A stretch of DNA of 64,000 nucleotides, from assembly GCA_027943335.1 (NCBI GenBank), contig BSBK01007852.1:1-64000 (forward strand), given 5' to 3'. Numbering within the stretch: the stretch's first letter is position 1; each line of letters begins with the position of its first letter. This stretch comes from Chamaecyparis obtusa (Eukaryota > Streptophyta > Pinopsida > Cupressales > Cupressaceae). Shown here piece after piece: positions 36,053 through 47,935 of this stretch. A model generated the notes under the pieces. That model was not told where the DNA came from, ran no database searches, and was given only the letters and a program-made list of their open reading frames with translations. The translations under genes and the position numbers were made by a program.

Positions 36053-38608
36053 ATGATGGTGGTCCCACATCGCGAGCATCGATTTGAAAGAGCATGCCGG
36101 TTCAGTCAGAGAGCGAACTATGGTCCTCCGGTATGTCATTCAAATTTTCCTCCTGTTTCTAGAACTGCATTTATGACTTCATTTAATGCGTTTTAAAATT
36201 TTAATTCTGCATTTTATGAAAAGAAATGTCACCTCCGTGCAATTTAGTTACGCCTGAAAAAATAAAATGTCACTTCTTGAAAATTTAGTATCGCCTTCCG
36301 TTGCTTTGTTTACGCCTATAGAAAATCTTTTATCGCGTGCGGAAAATTAGGTATCGCTTAGGGCTCAAACATTTTAATTGTTTATCGCGTGAAAATTCCT
36401 AGATAATAAAATGTTGCCTTGGGTAAATCTTATATCGCGTCTGTCAAATGAAGTCATGCGGATGATTAAAATCACACGTATGACAAATTAGATGTCACCC
36501 CTGGTAAAAGAAATTACGCCTGAATGAAAAGTCGCGTAAGTGAAAAAAAAATTTACGTTGCTTGAGACTTTGTTATGACGTCTGATTGCTCGATTGCATC
36601 AACCTGATTGATATCGATCACTTCAATGAATTTGATCAAATGTTCAGTTAGGGTAACTATGATATCGAAGGATAAGGTAAATCAATCTTCATCACAAATG
36701 ATAGGTCATGGGTCTAATCATCCATTCATTTTATTCTCAAATGCTTAGAGACATAAAACTAGGATCATCCTTCCTCAATGCTTAGAGTTAGGATTGGTAG
36801 GTCTGATAGGTATATTTAAATTGATGACTTTGATTGATTGTTTGATTTCCTGACATAAGGTTACTCATGTGATTCCATTGTTTTGATTAAACAGGAGGAT
36901 GTCCCTGTTCTGTACCTCCAGACCGTGCCACATTGGGTGATGGAGCTTAGAGATCAGTTGACTAACGCTGAGAGGTGATTGATTAGGCGTTGTGGTTTGT
37001 TGTGTGTATTAAAGCTTCCTCCATTCCAGATGAGCTGAGGTTTGATTACCGTTGTCGCAGAGTGTTGGCACTCTGAGACAAACACCTTCTGGCTACCACA
37101 GGGAGAGATGACCATCACTCCTAAGGATGTGTATAGGTTGCTGCAAATCCCAACACATGGGGAGTTAGTATATTATGATGCAGCGTATGATGGGACCTAT
37201 TGTCATCAAGTATTCAGAGATCATACTATTGGTGATGATTGCATCATATGGGCTCAGTTTGCTTCATTTCCTGTTCTACCAGCGATGTTAGGTGCTATTA
37301 TTGGTGGCATGTTACTACCTGATCGTCGGGGTCACGGGTTTTCAGTGGGTTGGGGGAGGATTATCGAGGACTTGCTTCATCAGCCTCGACAATTTGATTG
37401 GGGATCTTGTGTGCTTTCATAGCTATACCATGATCTGCATGAGGTAGTTTATAGGAGATCAACTGCTTTATCTGCTGGGATTCACATTTTGTAGCTTTGG
37501 ATATGGGAGCATTTACCAGTTAGTCGTCCGATATCAGAGTGAGACCAACCTTTAGGGTATCCTTTTGCGTGGCATTACACTGGGATGGTGACACAGCATC
37601 ACTTGGGACATTTGGAGTATTGGCGACGACAGATTGATGATATGGATGAGGTCTATTGGAGACCATATGTCGATGTTGAGGATTGGAGAGAGGATGGCTT
37701 GGAGTTACCGTACATGTTTACTCCTCGATGGATGATCGGCAAGATCAATTCTATCCTTGAGAGATTTTTGGTAGGTAGGGTGCTATGGCAGTTTGGGCGG
37801 ATTCAGCCTATGCCTCAGGGATCTGTAGTTTATGCTTGTTCTAGTGCAAAGAGGGCTACTTGGGGACACATGCCTTCATATGATGATGCTATTAAGCACA
37901 TATCGCAGCTTGGTTTCATGGACTGGGATATGAGATTACATATTAGAGATGCCAGGGTTACTCAGGAGTATCTGGATTGGTTGATGGAGCATCCTATGCC
38001 TCAATTTATAGACCCTGCAGAGCCAGTGCCTGAGAGAGATGATGATGATGGTGCCGGTGGTGGGAGGAGACGCAGAGGTAGACCATGAGGTAGGGTGGTG
38101 GTTAGACTTAGAGGATGAGTGAGAGATATACATATACAGGCACCACCTCCTCCTCCTTCTCCTCCTCCTGCAGTAGTACAGAGATAGAGGGCAGATCGTC
38201 AGGACCATGTGAGGGCTGCTAGGCAAGATTCAGCATCAGGATAGGATACGAGAGCGGGATTACCGTAGGCTACCGTGGATGGTCAGGATATAGGTGCACA
38301 GCAGATGCCAGCAGCTTCTTCCTATGATCGGGGGAAGGCTCCTATAGATACAGGTGATCCTCAGAGTACCTACGAGGTTGGTGAGAGTTCTAGTACTATC
38401 CAGCTGCAAGCAGATGTGGGAGCATTACGGACAGAGGTATCACAGATGTCTTCGATGATTCAACAGTTAGTGTTAGGTCTAGCTCCATTGGTTCCTCTCC
38501 TTGTTGCTATGGTTGGTCAGATGCCTCTTCAGCCACCTCAGCAGCCTCCATCACAGCCTTCTCCACAGCCTCCTCCAGGACCTCCTCCCAGTGGTGACAA
38601 GAGTTGAG
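36053..38608 (+). pseudogene. Antisense plant mobile domain (PMD) gene in the gypsy element
   Basis: Exon 1 is 36053-36130 (26 codons from ATG) with donor GTATGT. The intron is 36131-36894, ending GATTAAACAG. Exon 2 runs 36895-38608 in the same phase. PMD (aminotransferase-like mobile domain) features in order: GLLCVLKLPPF near 36990; LITVVAECWHSETNTFWLP, then GEMTITPKDVYRLLQIP (37030-37160); the QLWIWEHLPVSRP-type motif near 37490, whose Gln is now TAG; GYPFAWHY; and a long Trp/Tyr-rich part. A Pro/Gln-rich tail ends at 38608. Host PMD proteins (MAIN, MAIL1) act in the nucleus in silencing and genome stability, and PMD copies are known in plant transposons. About nine in-frame stops, mostly TAG/TGA from CAG/CGA, make this copy dead. 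It is convergent with pol. Confidence 0.85.
36188..36582 (+). repeat. 21-bp-period array in the PMD leader intron
   Basis: About 18 degenerate units like TATCGCCT(N)nAAATTTAG. The C of the TCRC or ACGC core falls at 36230, 36251, 36271, 36292, 36313, 36334, 36355, 36386, 36416, 36436 and on to 36579, mostly 20-22 apart. It may begin one unit earlier near 36167. The flanks of each core are A/T-rich. The matching inverted array is at 49471-49978. Stops in all frames make it non-coding. Confidence 0.85.
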
Positions 38609-40702
38609 CTATGAGTACTCTTGTTGATCAGTTGTGTATTGATGTTGAGATACTTGATGTTGTACCATATTCTTGTGACCTTGGTGTTACCCTTCTAGTT
38701 GTACTTTGATACTTGTTTGACATTGATGCCCCTGTTGATGGGCGATTATAGAGTTGATTTATGATATCATTGTTATACTTGATGCGTTGAGTTTTGAGTA
38801 GACGTGTGATATGAGGACATTTATGATCTTTCCTATTTTACTTGATGATATATGAGATTACCTTTAGATGTTGCTATATGTGTTTATCTAATGCATTTTT
38901 TTTGGATGGATGTGTATATGGATGCAATGTATCTTATGTATGATATAGATAGATGGATGCATTTCTTTCTTCATGTATGGGTGCAATTTTTTGTTTTTTG
39001 TTATTTTCTCATGTATGCAATTTGTATCGCTATCTAGATGTATGCACATGTAAATGGTTATTTCCTTCTTTTCCTCGATGGTATATCTATATAATGATTA
39101 ATGGTATGGAATGAATGCAAAAAGTATAATCTCATGTTTTTATTGTAGAAAGATGATATTGAGTTGATGTTGTCCTTGCTGATTTGACCTTGTTGATGAT
39201 GTTATGTACCCCCCTTTTTGATGCGAAATGAAGCCCTTGGAAAAAAAAATGCATGTGCAATTATTCTAACATGAGAATGCATTTTAACCTTTCTATGAAT
39301 GCAATTATCTTTTCTATGAATGCATTTTAACCTAAGTGTCACTAGTTTTTAGCAAAGAAATGCCTTGAGGATATATTTTCATCATTGAGCACTTGGGACC
39401 GGAAAGTCAATACAATCACCACTGCCCACTGACATGATGATATGAATATCACTTTTTATTGCTCATATGGTAACCTCCGTTTTGCTTTCCCATCAGTCTC
39501 GTCGATACGACTATCACTGATTACAAACAATCATGAGAGTACGAATACCGATTTTGTCGAATTCTATGTTGCAAGTGGATTTTGGCCTTTAGATATGAAG
39601 AATCTAAATATCCAAGGTATCCGGTTGCGTAAACAAACAAAAGTTAACTCATTGTTTTATAAGATAATCCTCGATGGTTCTTTGATGACCATGTCTTTAG
39701 ATGAATTTTCATAAGGCAATGAATCTTCCTCCAAACATTCACTTCATAGTCAAGAAAAATATCATGTCTCCATCATTGCCAATCTAGTCGAAACATCATT
39801 GATTAGCTAAAAAGACTTGATACAAATTTAATTAATGTAAGTAAATAGACTTTTAACCAACTTTTCAAAAGAATCTATCTAGGTGTTTTGCATTGTTTTC
39901 TGATCTTCAAATAATATTTCCAAGTGTTTTGATCATGGAATGATGTTTGATTTTTAATCCTGAATAATAAGTCAATTTAGGCTCAAGGATTTGTTGTGGT
40001 AATCAACTTCTTGGTTAGTAAACAATGATATCAATCAAAGGTTTATAAAAATCTGATCTCTCTTCTGAAAATGTTGATCCCTTTCTGCTCGTGACTGAAT
40101 GTTGCTCGTTTGAATCCTTTTTGAGGTACCCACTTTCCGATTTGTTTTGTGCTGCCCCCAAGTGTTTGATGTATCAGTTTTGACAACTTTGGGCAATGCA
40201 AAGGATGATGCTAAAAATGTTATTATGACTATGTATAAATGACGGATGCAATGAAGGTTTGGACAAATGGGATGATGAGATGCATTATGTACACATGTGA
40301 CTAGGAAAGAAATGACTTAAGGAAACCAAAAGTGCTTGTTGCCAAGTTTTCACCTTTGGGTGCTTTTTTTCTTCTTTTTTTTTGCTACCGAGGCACCTAT
40401 TGCTAGGTTTTCACCAAGGTACTTTTTCCTTTTTCATTTTTTTTTTGTATTTTTTGTTTGTTTTTTTTGTATTTTTCCTTATCACCTTGGTGCCTATTGT
40501 TAGGTTTTCACCAAGAGATAGTTTTTCAAATGTTTTTGCTTTCTGCATGCTCAATTTTCCACTGTTTTTGATCTTTCTTCCTTTCCAATGTTTTTGGATT
40601 TTCCATTTTCAAATGTTTTTATATTTTCAAGATCCCTTTTCAACTATGTACAATAATTATGATGCTCTCTCATTTGATACTCTGTATACTCTTTCATCTA
40701 CT
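38609..40702. other. Gap between convergent PMD gene and gypsy pol
   Basis: T-rich and A-rich sequence with no supported gene. A 90-codon ORF at 39442-39714 (+) matches nothing I know. At 40336-40515 three imperfect copies of GTTAGGTTTTCACCAAG with a neighbouring ACCTTGGTGCCTATT lie about 65-90 bp apart, and the two phrases can partly pair. This would be the shared 3' UTR or terminator zone of both units. Confidence 0.5.
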
Positions 40703-43700
40703 TTAGGTGTAGAACCTCTTCAAATGAATGCTATTTATGGGTTCTTGTAACTCTTCACCATTACAATCTGATAACTTATATGTTCCAGTTCCAAAGGATG
40801 ACACTATCACAAATGGGCTATCCAATTAGCTTCCCACTTTCCTTTCTTTTCCCTTTTAGCTTGATTTTTGGAATTTTCTCTTAATACCAAGTCTCCTACT
40901 TGAAAATTTCTTGGTTTGATGTGTTTGTTGTAATTCCGTGAAATCCTATTTTGATAAACTCTTAAATGCTCATAAGCTTGAGTCTGGTGTTCCTCTAACA
41001 ATTCCAATTGTTGCAGTCTGGCAACCCTATAATCCTCATCAGTGATCAATCCTCTTAATGAAACCCGTAGAGATGGGATTTCAACTTCTAATGGTAGAAC
41101 TGCTTCGGCTCCATAGACTAAAGAGAATGGGGTGGCTCCTGTAGGTGTTTTGATACTAGTTCTGTAAGCCCATAGTGTGGGATTTATGTGCACGTGCCAA
41201 TCTCTTCCTGATTTGTTAACTAATCTTTTTAATATCTTGAGGATATTTTTGTTCGTTGCTTCATCTTGGCCATTGCCTTGTGGATAATAAATGGATGACA
41301 AATGATGTGTAATGTGGAATGTCATGCAAAGTTCATCAATATCCTAATTTTTGAATTGTTTCCCATTATCCGTGATAATGGCATGTGGAATACCATAGCG
41401 GCAAATTATGTGGTTCAATATGAACATTGAAATTTGTTTGCCGGTTGCTGTTGTTAATGGAACTGCTTCCACCCATTTGGTGAAGTATTATATTGCTGTG
41501 ATGATATACTTGTGTCCATTTGAAGATGGAGGATGTATGATTCCAATCAAGTCAAAACCCCATTGATAAAAAGGCCATGGTGTAATGAATGGGTGTAGTT
41601 CTTGAGCCGGTGCATGTATCATGTTACCGTGATATTGACATTTGCTACATGTCTTCACAAATTGACAAGCATCCTTTTCTAATGTTGTCCAAATGTACCC
41701 TAAACGAAGGATTTTCTTAGCTAGATTAAGACCGCTTGAGTGTGACCCGCAAATGCCTTCGTGGACCTCGCGTAAAGCTAACTTAGACTCTTCTTCCTCT
41801 AAACATCTAAGTAACATCCCATCAAGACCCTTACGATACAATGTGTCTGAAAGGATTAGGTAACGGGCGGCTTGGCGTATGAAGTTACATTTTTGGGCAT
41901 GAGTTTGGTCTACGGGTAGTACTTGGTCTTTAAGGTAAGTATAGATGGGTCCATACCAAGGAGAGTCATGTCCATGTAAAAGAGCAACAATTTGGGTGTT
42001 AGGAAGGTTGAATGCCGGTTTTACCAACTCTTCCACCAAGAACTCATACTTCTCATTTTGATCTAGTTTTTGTAATAAGGAAGCCAAGGTAGCCATGGCA
42101 TCTGCTGCTCTATTCTTTTCTCTTGGAATCTGTTCAAATGTGATCAAAGCAAAGTACTTCTTCCATCCATCAATCAAGGTTTTATATTTCATCAATTTTA
42201 TATCTTTGGTATTGTATTCATTATTAACCTGATTGATTATGAGTTGGGAATCCCCATACACTTGTAATTCTGCAATATTCCATTCCAAAGCCATTTTGAT
42301 GCCAATGACTAATGCCTCATATTCTGCTATGTTATTGGTGCATGGAAATAAGAGTTTATAGGACTTTGGAATGGTGTACCCTTGAGGGGTAACCAATAAT
42401 ATACCTACTCCAGAACCTCCTTGTGTATAAGATCCATCAAAATATAATTTCCATGTCTTTGCTTCTATGTTGACAATTGCTGCATCTAGAAATTCAATTT
42501 GAATGGTTTGTGTAGACTCCATTGGGTTATCTGCTAAGTGATCTGCTATCACTTGTCCTTTAATTTCTCTTCTATCAACATATTCAATGTCGAATTCACT
42601 TAGGATCATGACCCATTTTTCTATTCTACCTATTAAGGTAGTTTTACTTAGCAAGTATTTGAGAGGATCAATCTTGGCAATTAATTTGATCTTATGCATC
42701 AACATATAATGTCTTAGTTTTTGAGATGCAAAGACCACTGCTAGACATGCTCTTTCCATAAATGAATAATTTAGTTCATATTTTATTAAGGTTCTACTAA
42801 GATAGTAGATTGCCCTTTCTTTTCCTTGCTCATCTTCTTGTGCCAACAATATGCCTAGAGACCTTTCTGTGGCTGATATGTATAACAACAGTTCTTTGCC
42901 CTTGATAGGTGACATAAGAATAGGTGGGTTTATCAAATAAGTCTTCAAAATAGCGAAGGCCTTATCACATTCTTCATCCCACATAAATGTAGTGTCCTTG
43001 TGTAGCAATCTGGTGAAGGAGTGACACTTTTTTGCTAATTGAGATATAAATCTCCTTATTGATTGAATCTTTCCTTGTAGTGACCTCATTTGGCTAATGT
43101 TTCTTGGAATCTCCATCTCTAGAATGGCTTGTACTTTTTCAAGATCAACTTCAATTCCTTTTGCTGACACTATATAACCCAATAGCTTGCCGGATTTGAC
43201 ACCAAAGGCACACTTCTTTGGGTTTAATCTAACTTTGAATTGTTCTAACCGAATGAATATTTTTCTTAGGATTTGTAAATGTTCTTCTCTTTTGTGGGAC
43301 TTTGCTAGAATGTCATCCACATAATCTTCTAAGAAAGTGTGCATCATGTCATGGAAAATAGTTGTCATGGCCCTTTGATATGTAGCTCCAGCATTTTTAA
43401 GACCGAAGGGCATGACATTCCAACAAAAAGTACCCCAAGGGCAAGTAAATGTTGTCTTTTCTTGGTCTTCGGGAGCAATCTTTATTTGATTGTAGCCACT
43501 AAATCCATCCATTAATGAGTACATTGTGTGACCTGTTGTCAGATCCACTATGGTATCTATGCTTGGCAATGGGAAGTCATCTTTGGGACATGCAAGATTT
43601 AAATCTCTGAAATTCATACACACATGGATAGATTTATCATGCTTAGTAACCGGCACAATGTTAGAGATCCAATCAGCATATGCTATTGTTCTTATGAACC

Positions 43701-44085
43701 CCACCTTTAACAATTTTTCCAATTCTGCCTTGACTAGGAGAGCCACATGTGGGTGCATTTTCCTTAGTTTTTGCTTCACAGGTTTAACTCTGGGTCTAAC
43801 ATTCAAATGGTGCATTATGAAATCAAGATCCAGTCTGGGCATGTCGGCATATGACCATGCAAAATTCACTTGTTGTTTTTGGAAGAATTTGATAAAGTCC
43901 TCTCTTTCAAGAGATGTAAGTGATGTAGCCAAGTGTATGAACTTTGGATCTACTTCCGTACCAATGTTAACTTTTTTTGTTGGTTCTATAAGAATAGATG
44001 ACCTTTCTTCCTCATGTTTGGGCAAAGTATCCAATCTCTCTTCCTTTGGTGCCACAGTTGGGTTTTCACCAATAGAACTTCTCAT
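40703..44085 (-). pseudogene. pol: Gypsy pol: RT, RNase H, second RNase H, integrase
   Basis: The ATG at 44083-44085 overlaps the end of gag-protease by 20 nt in another frame. It is open for 865 codons to a TAA at about 41488. RT: FIMHHLNVRPRVKPVKQK, VCMNFRDLNLACPKD, FSGYNQIKIAPEDQEKT, MPFGLKNAGATYQRAM, and catalytic YVDD (about residue 252) intact. RNase H follows (about 375-490). A second, plant-type RNase H has LYFDGSYTQGGSG, NNIAEYEALVIGI, YGDSQLIINQV and NRAADAMATLA (about 545-680). Integrase has its zinc finger (CSKCQYHG), DLIG, TDNGKQF and NGQDEATNK, so D, D and E are present. Two stops (near 41488 and 41348) and a frameshift near 40830 precede the natural end at 40703 (IHLKRFYT). Confidence 0.93.
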
Positions 44086-47000
44086 TTTTATTTTTATTTT
44101 TCATTTTTTTCTTTTGACTAAGAGATTGGACCCTTGCTATTGTCATTATGTCCGCATTGAATTCGTTGGTGAAAGAGGGTTCAACCGCATTGAGGTATTG
44201 GTTTGTTGCTTGGTCATTTGGGAAGTAAAGTAAGTCATTTGGTTCGGTTTGATCCCAATCAATGAGGTCCGGGTGCATCAAAATTAAGGAATTATTGGGT
44301 AAGGTATCATCAATAGGATTTATGGACATGACTTCATTTGAGGGTTCATACATTGTATCGTTTAGATCTATGATGTGTGCTTCCTCAAGATGATCCATGG
44401 AAGCAGGGTCAAAGTCCCCTTCACTCAAATCCTCGTCAACCTCTACGGGAAACAATGTGGGAAAAGCCACAAGCGGGTTAAAACTAACATTTGAATTTCC
44501 CTCCTCTGAAGGTGTCCAAAATGTTTCTATCCATGCTCCACTATTAGATGCTTGTTCTATATTAGGCCTTTGAATAGGAGGTTCTTCATTAATTGGAGCT
44601 TCTTGTTTTGGGATTTTTGCATAAGTATGTATAGCAATGACTTCTTTATCTTTACATGACTCCTCTGATAAAGTATCCCATTCATAATCCCAAGAGTCAT
44701 CACTATCTCCTTCGGATTCTAATGCATTTATTTGAGGATGAAAATCATGCATTGGACTTGAACTTTCTCCTTTGTATTGGAAACCTACTCCGGATTTTTC
44801 ATGACTTGCCCTCCAAATAGGTTCAATAGGTTCTAATAACCCTCTATTTCTTTGGCCCAAGGGTCCTCTTCCTTTGTATCCCATCTTTTGTATAATATCA
44901 AATCCTTTCCCATATTGTTCGGTTTGTATATTGACATGTTGAATTCTTTCCATGGGAGTGTCTGAGGTATCATCTTCATCATGATAAAGCCATTGAAGGA
45001 CTTCATCTTCTTCCTTATCCCATGTTGCTTTGCTATCTTCCCTCACAAAATAATAATTATACTTATGTGGAAGATTCTCTTTTGATGGTTTACCATGTGA
45101 TTTGGGAGATATGCGCATGTCAAATAGAGAAACTGAATATTCTCCTACTCCTTTTGAACTAATCTTGCATTGTTTGTCAAATTTTTTCATCATCTCACTC
45201 ATGTGTTGGTAATGATCTTCTTTAGGTTGTTCCTTTTCCTCTTTCGTAGGTTTGTAGATCGTTGTCTCCAATTTAGGTGCTAAATATGGACTTTCCATTA
45301 CATTTGGACCCTTGTAGCTCACTTTTTCCTTGCCCTTAGTTGATGTAGTTGAGCTAGCTTGAAGAGGATTTTGTGTATCTTCATTGGTGATTCTTGGAAT
45401 AATTCCTTCACGATTATGTGGAATGTATAATTCATGCAAGGGTTTGAGTGTATTACAATATTGGAATGGATTTGAGTCTCCTCCAATAGTGATTTCTTCA
45501 CCCATGTATGGAAACTTGATGCATTGGTGGTATGTGGATGGGACGGCTTGCATCTCATGAATCCATGGTCTTCCCAATAAGATGTTATAAGTTAATTTCA
45601 TGTCCAACACTTGACACTTGGTTTCCTTCTTGACTGGTCCCACTTGGATGGGCAATACAATCATGCCTTTAGAAGCTCTTTCAGCTTCATCGTAAGCTTT
45701 TATGGTGATTTTCTTTGTAGGGTCAATGCAAGACTCAGATAAAACTAAGGATTTTACAAGACTTAATGTGCAGATGTTAAGACCATCCCCTCCATCAATA
45801 AGGGCTCTTTTGACTCTATGCCTTTCGATCAAAACCTCTATATGTAATGGCAAATTTTGAGGATGAGTTATAGACATGTCGTCTTGATCAGAAAATGAAA
45901 GACAATGAGGAGCCACGAGATGTCCTACCATATTTTGAAACTTTTCTTCCCCTAAGGTAGTAGAAACATGTGTCTCTTCTAAAGCTTTTTCTAAAATTTC
46001 TTTATGATTCGGTGACAACTTCAATAACTCTAAGATTGAGATTTGTGTTGGAGTACATTGCAATTGATCCACCAAACTATAAGGCCTTGCTACTGTAGGA
46101 GGTTGTTTGACCACAATGTTGGATTGTGGGATATTGGTGTTTTGAGGGACTATCCCTTGTAAAGTCATTCTAGAATTCTGCCCTCTTGTAATGACATTTG
46201 TTGCTTCCTTTTGAGATTGTTCATTAATTATTATAGCATTAACAATATGATCATATGATGGCGCAAAGTTGAGATCATTGGCACTTTGTTTCTTGCCATT
46301 TGATGACTCACCTTTATCATGTTTGTAAAAAGGTTGTTTGAAGGCCACATGATCTTCATTATTTTGGGGTCCATCAATGGTGATTATGTTATTATCTATC
46401 AAGTCTTGCACCACATTCTTTAATTGTAGACATTGATTTGTAGTGTGTCCTCGAATTCTATGATATTCACAATGATTCTTAGCATCCCACCAGCCCGGCT
46501 TGTTGTCTGGTTCATAAGGCTTAATAGTAGGTAATGTAATAACATTGTTAGCCATGAGAGCCTTTAATGCAGTTTCAAGTGATTCTCCCAAGGGTGTAAA
46601 GTGTCTTGAAGGAGTGGGCTTCAAATACTTATCATGCTTGCTGTTTCGATCCTTGTTTCCTTGATTATTCTTGTTGGCATTGTTGTTATTGTTGGAAGGT
46701 GCATTATATGCTTGATTAGTATTGTTCACTTGATTAGGTGTCTTTGTAAGGGCAAATGGAATCACCTTCAAGTTGCTGGATTCCACCACACCATCATTAA
46801 CAATGCCCTTGTTGTTATTTTTTGCAGCATAATGGCTATTGTTATTGTACCAACCTTTATTTTGATTGTTGTTATTGTTGGTATTGTTGTTGTTGGAGTT
46901 AGAGTTGTTCTTATTTTCCTTGTACAATTTCAGCTCTCCACTCTGAATCAACACTTCTTCCATTGTAACTCCGTTATCAATCAAATCTTGGAAGGTTTTA

Positions 47001-47935
47001 GGACATTGCATCCTTATTCTATAATTTAATTCGCTGCTTAAACCGTTAATAAAGATATCCATTTTCTCTTTTTCCGGTACACTTCTTGGATATCTAGCAA
47101 ATGCAGTCCTCCATCTTTGCAAGAATGTGAGGAAGGCTTCTCCATCTTGTTGCTTCGTGTTACATAATGTTATCATTGTGACCTCATGTTTGATGTTATA
47201 GGAGTAATGAGTCACAAATTTAGAAGCTAATTCTTCAAAGGTTTTGATGCCGGATGGTAGTTTTGAAAACCAATCCATGGCCATTCCTCCCAAGCTTCTT
47301 GGGAATAGTCTCATTAAATAGGTTGTATCATGCATGAATTCAAGACTCAATGCACAAAACCCCCGAAGATGATCATGTGGGTCAGATGTTCCTTCATACC
47401 TATCATACTTAGGAAATGTTACATCAATGGGAAAAGGCACCATGACCAAACTCTTATCGAATGGAAAAGGACATAATGTTTCAATAGAAAAAGGCTTAGG
47501 AGCCCCATTTTGTTTCAACCTGTCGATTTCCATTTGTAATGCCTTGAATTGTTCCCTTATTGCTTCCATAGGGTCTTCTACTTCCTTGGGCTTTAGTTGT
47601 TCTATGTCAAAATCTTTAGGTAGCTTTACTCCCATTTGTATCAAGTCCATGAAGTATTTTTCTTTATCCATATGCATGGTCTTTTTCATTAGTTCTATGA
47701 AATAAGGACATTGTCTTGCCTCTAACGCCTTTTCATCCGTGGCTTCTTCCGCAGTTGCGGGTAGGTTTGTATTATGAAGAGGAGGTAAGTTGTTGCCTTG
47801 TGAATTTGCTTCTTGGGAATTAGGATCTCTTCCTCCATTATTAGAATTTTCTTGATTGTTGTTAGGACCCATACCCCCATTCATGTTGTTTCCTTGGTTG
47901 TTAGGATCGATATTTCCTAGGGTGCCGCTAAACAT
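44066..47935 (-). CDS. gag: Gypsy gag-protease with G-patch, 1289 codons, open
   Basis: First in-frame ATG at 47933-47935; open to 44066. An Asn-rich N terminus, then a retrotransposon Gag capsid domain (FPKYDRYEGTSDPHDHLRGF, MAMDWFSKLP, TFEELASKFVTHY, about residues 165-330). An Asn/Ser linker is followed by a variant zinc knuckle, CEYHRIRGHTTNQC (about 490), of the type usual in Tat-like elements. The protease has LIDGGDGLNICT (about 720; D-G-G where D-S/T-G is usual). A G-patch is at about 1005-1050 (FDIIQKMGYKGRGPLGQ). An acidic C-terminal part follows. No stop in 3.9 kb is striking next to its damaged neighbours. Pol must be reached by frameshift or reinitiation. Confidence 0.9.
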   Translation of the reverse strand: MFSGTLGNIDPNNQGNNMNGGMGPNNNQENSNNGGRDPNSQEANSQGNNLPPLHNTNLPATAEEATDEKALEARQCPYFIELMKKTMHMDKEKYFMDLIQMGVKLPKDFDIEQLKPKEVEDPMEAIREQFKALQMEIDRLKQNGAPKPFSIETLCPFPFDKSLVMVPFPIDVTFPKYDRYEGTSDPHDHLRGFCALSLEFMHDTTYLMRLFPRSLGGMAMDWFSKLPSGIKTFEELASKFVTHYSYNIKHEVTMITLCNTKQQDGEAFLTFLQRWRTAFARYPRSVPEKEKMDIFINGLSSELNYRIRMQCPKTFQDLIDNGVTMEEVLIQSGELKLYKENKNNSNSNNNNTNNNNNQNKGWYNNNSHYAAKNNNKGIVNDGVVESSNLKVIPFALTKTPNQVNNTNQAYNAPSNNNNNANKNNQGNKDRNSKHDKYLKPTPSRHFTPLGESLETALKALMANNVITLPTIKPYEPDNKPGWWDAKNHCEYHRIRGHTTNQCLQLKNVVQDLIDNNIITIDGPQNNEDHVAFKQPFYKHDKGESSNGKKQSANDLNFAPSYDHIVNAIIINEQSQKEATNVITRGQNSRMTLQGIVPQNTNIPQSNIVVKQPPTVARPYSLVDQLQCTPTQISILELLKLSPNHKEILEKALEETHVSTTLGEEKFQNMVGHLVAPHCLSFSDQDDMSITHPQNLPLHIEVLIERHRVKRALIDGGDGLNICTLSLVKSLVLSESCIDPTKKITIKAYDEAERASKGMIVLPIQVGPVKKETKCQVLDMKLTYNILLGRPWIHEMQAVPSTYHQCIKFPYMGEEITIGGDSNPFQYCNTLKPLHELYIPHNREGIIPRITNEDTQNPLQASSTTSTKGKEKVSYKGPNVMESPYLAPKLETTIYKPTKEEKEQPKEDHYQHMSEMMKKFDKQCKISSKGVGEYSVSLFDMRISPKSHGKPSKENLPHKYNYYFVREDSKATWDKEEDEVLQWLYHDEDDTSDTPMERIQHVNIQTEQYGKGFDIIQKMGYKGRGPLGQRNRGLLEPIEPIWRASHEKSGVGFQYKGESSSPMHDFHPQINALESEGDSDDSWDYEWDTLSEESCKDKEVIAIHTYAKIPKQEAPINEEPPIQRPNIEQASNSGAWIETFWTPSEEGNSNVSFNPLVAFPTLFPVEVDEDLSEGDFDPASMDHLEEAHIIDLNDTMYEPSNEVMSINPIDDTLPNNSLILMHPDLIDWDQTEPNDLLYFPNDQATNQYLNAVEPSFTNEFNADIMTIARVQSLSQKKKMKNKNKNEKFYW

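Noticed and set aside
36188..36582. Regular spaced short motifs as a CRISPR array
   Set aside because: The period is 21 bp with degenerate units and no constant repeat or unique spacers, and the DNA is eukaryotic.
38852..39037. Met/Tyr-rich 61-codon ORF
   Set aside because: Repetitive ATG/TAT-rich text without domain or conservation evidence.
40382..40750. 122-codon Phe-rich plus-strand ORF as a membrane protein
   Set aside because: It comes from T-rich low-complexity sequence and overlaps the complement of the pol C terminus.
43550..44233. 227-codon plus-strand ORF over gypsy pol
   Set aside because: It is the complement of the RT coding frame; no independent motif or start context.
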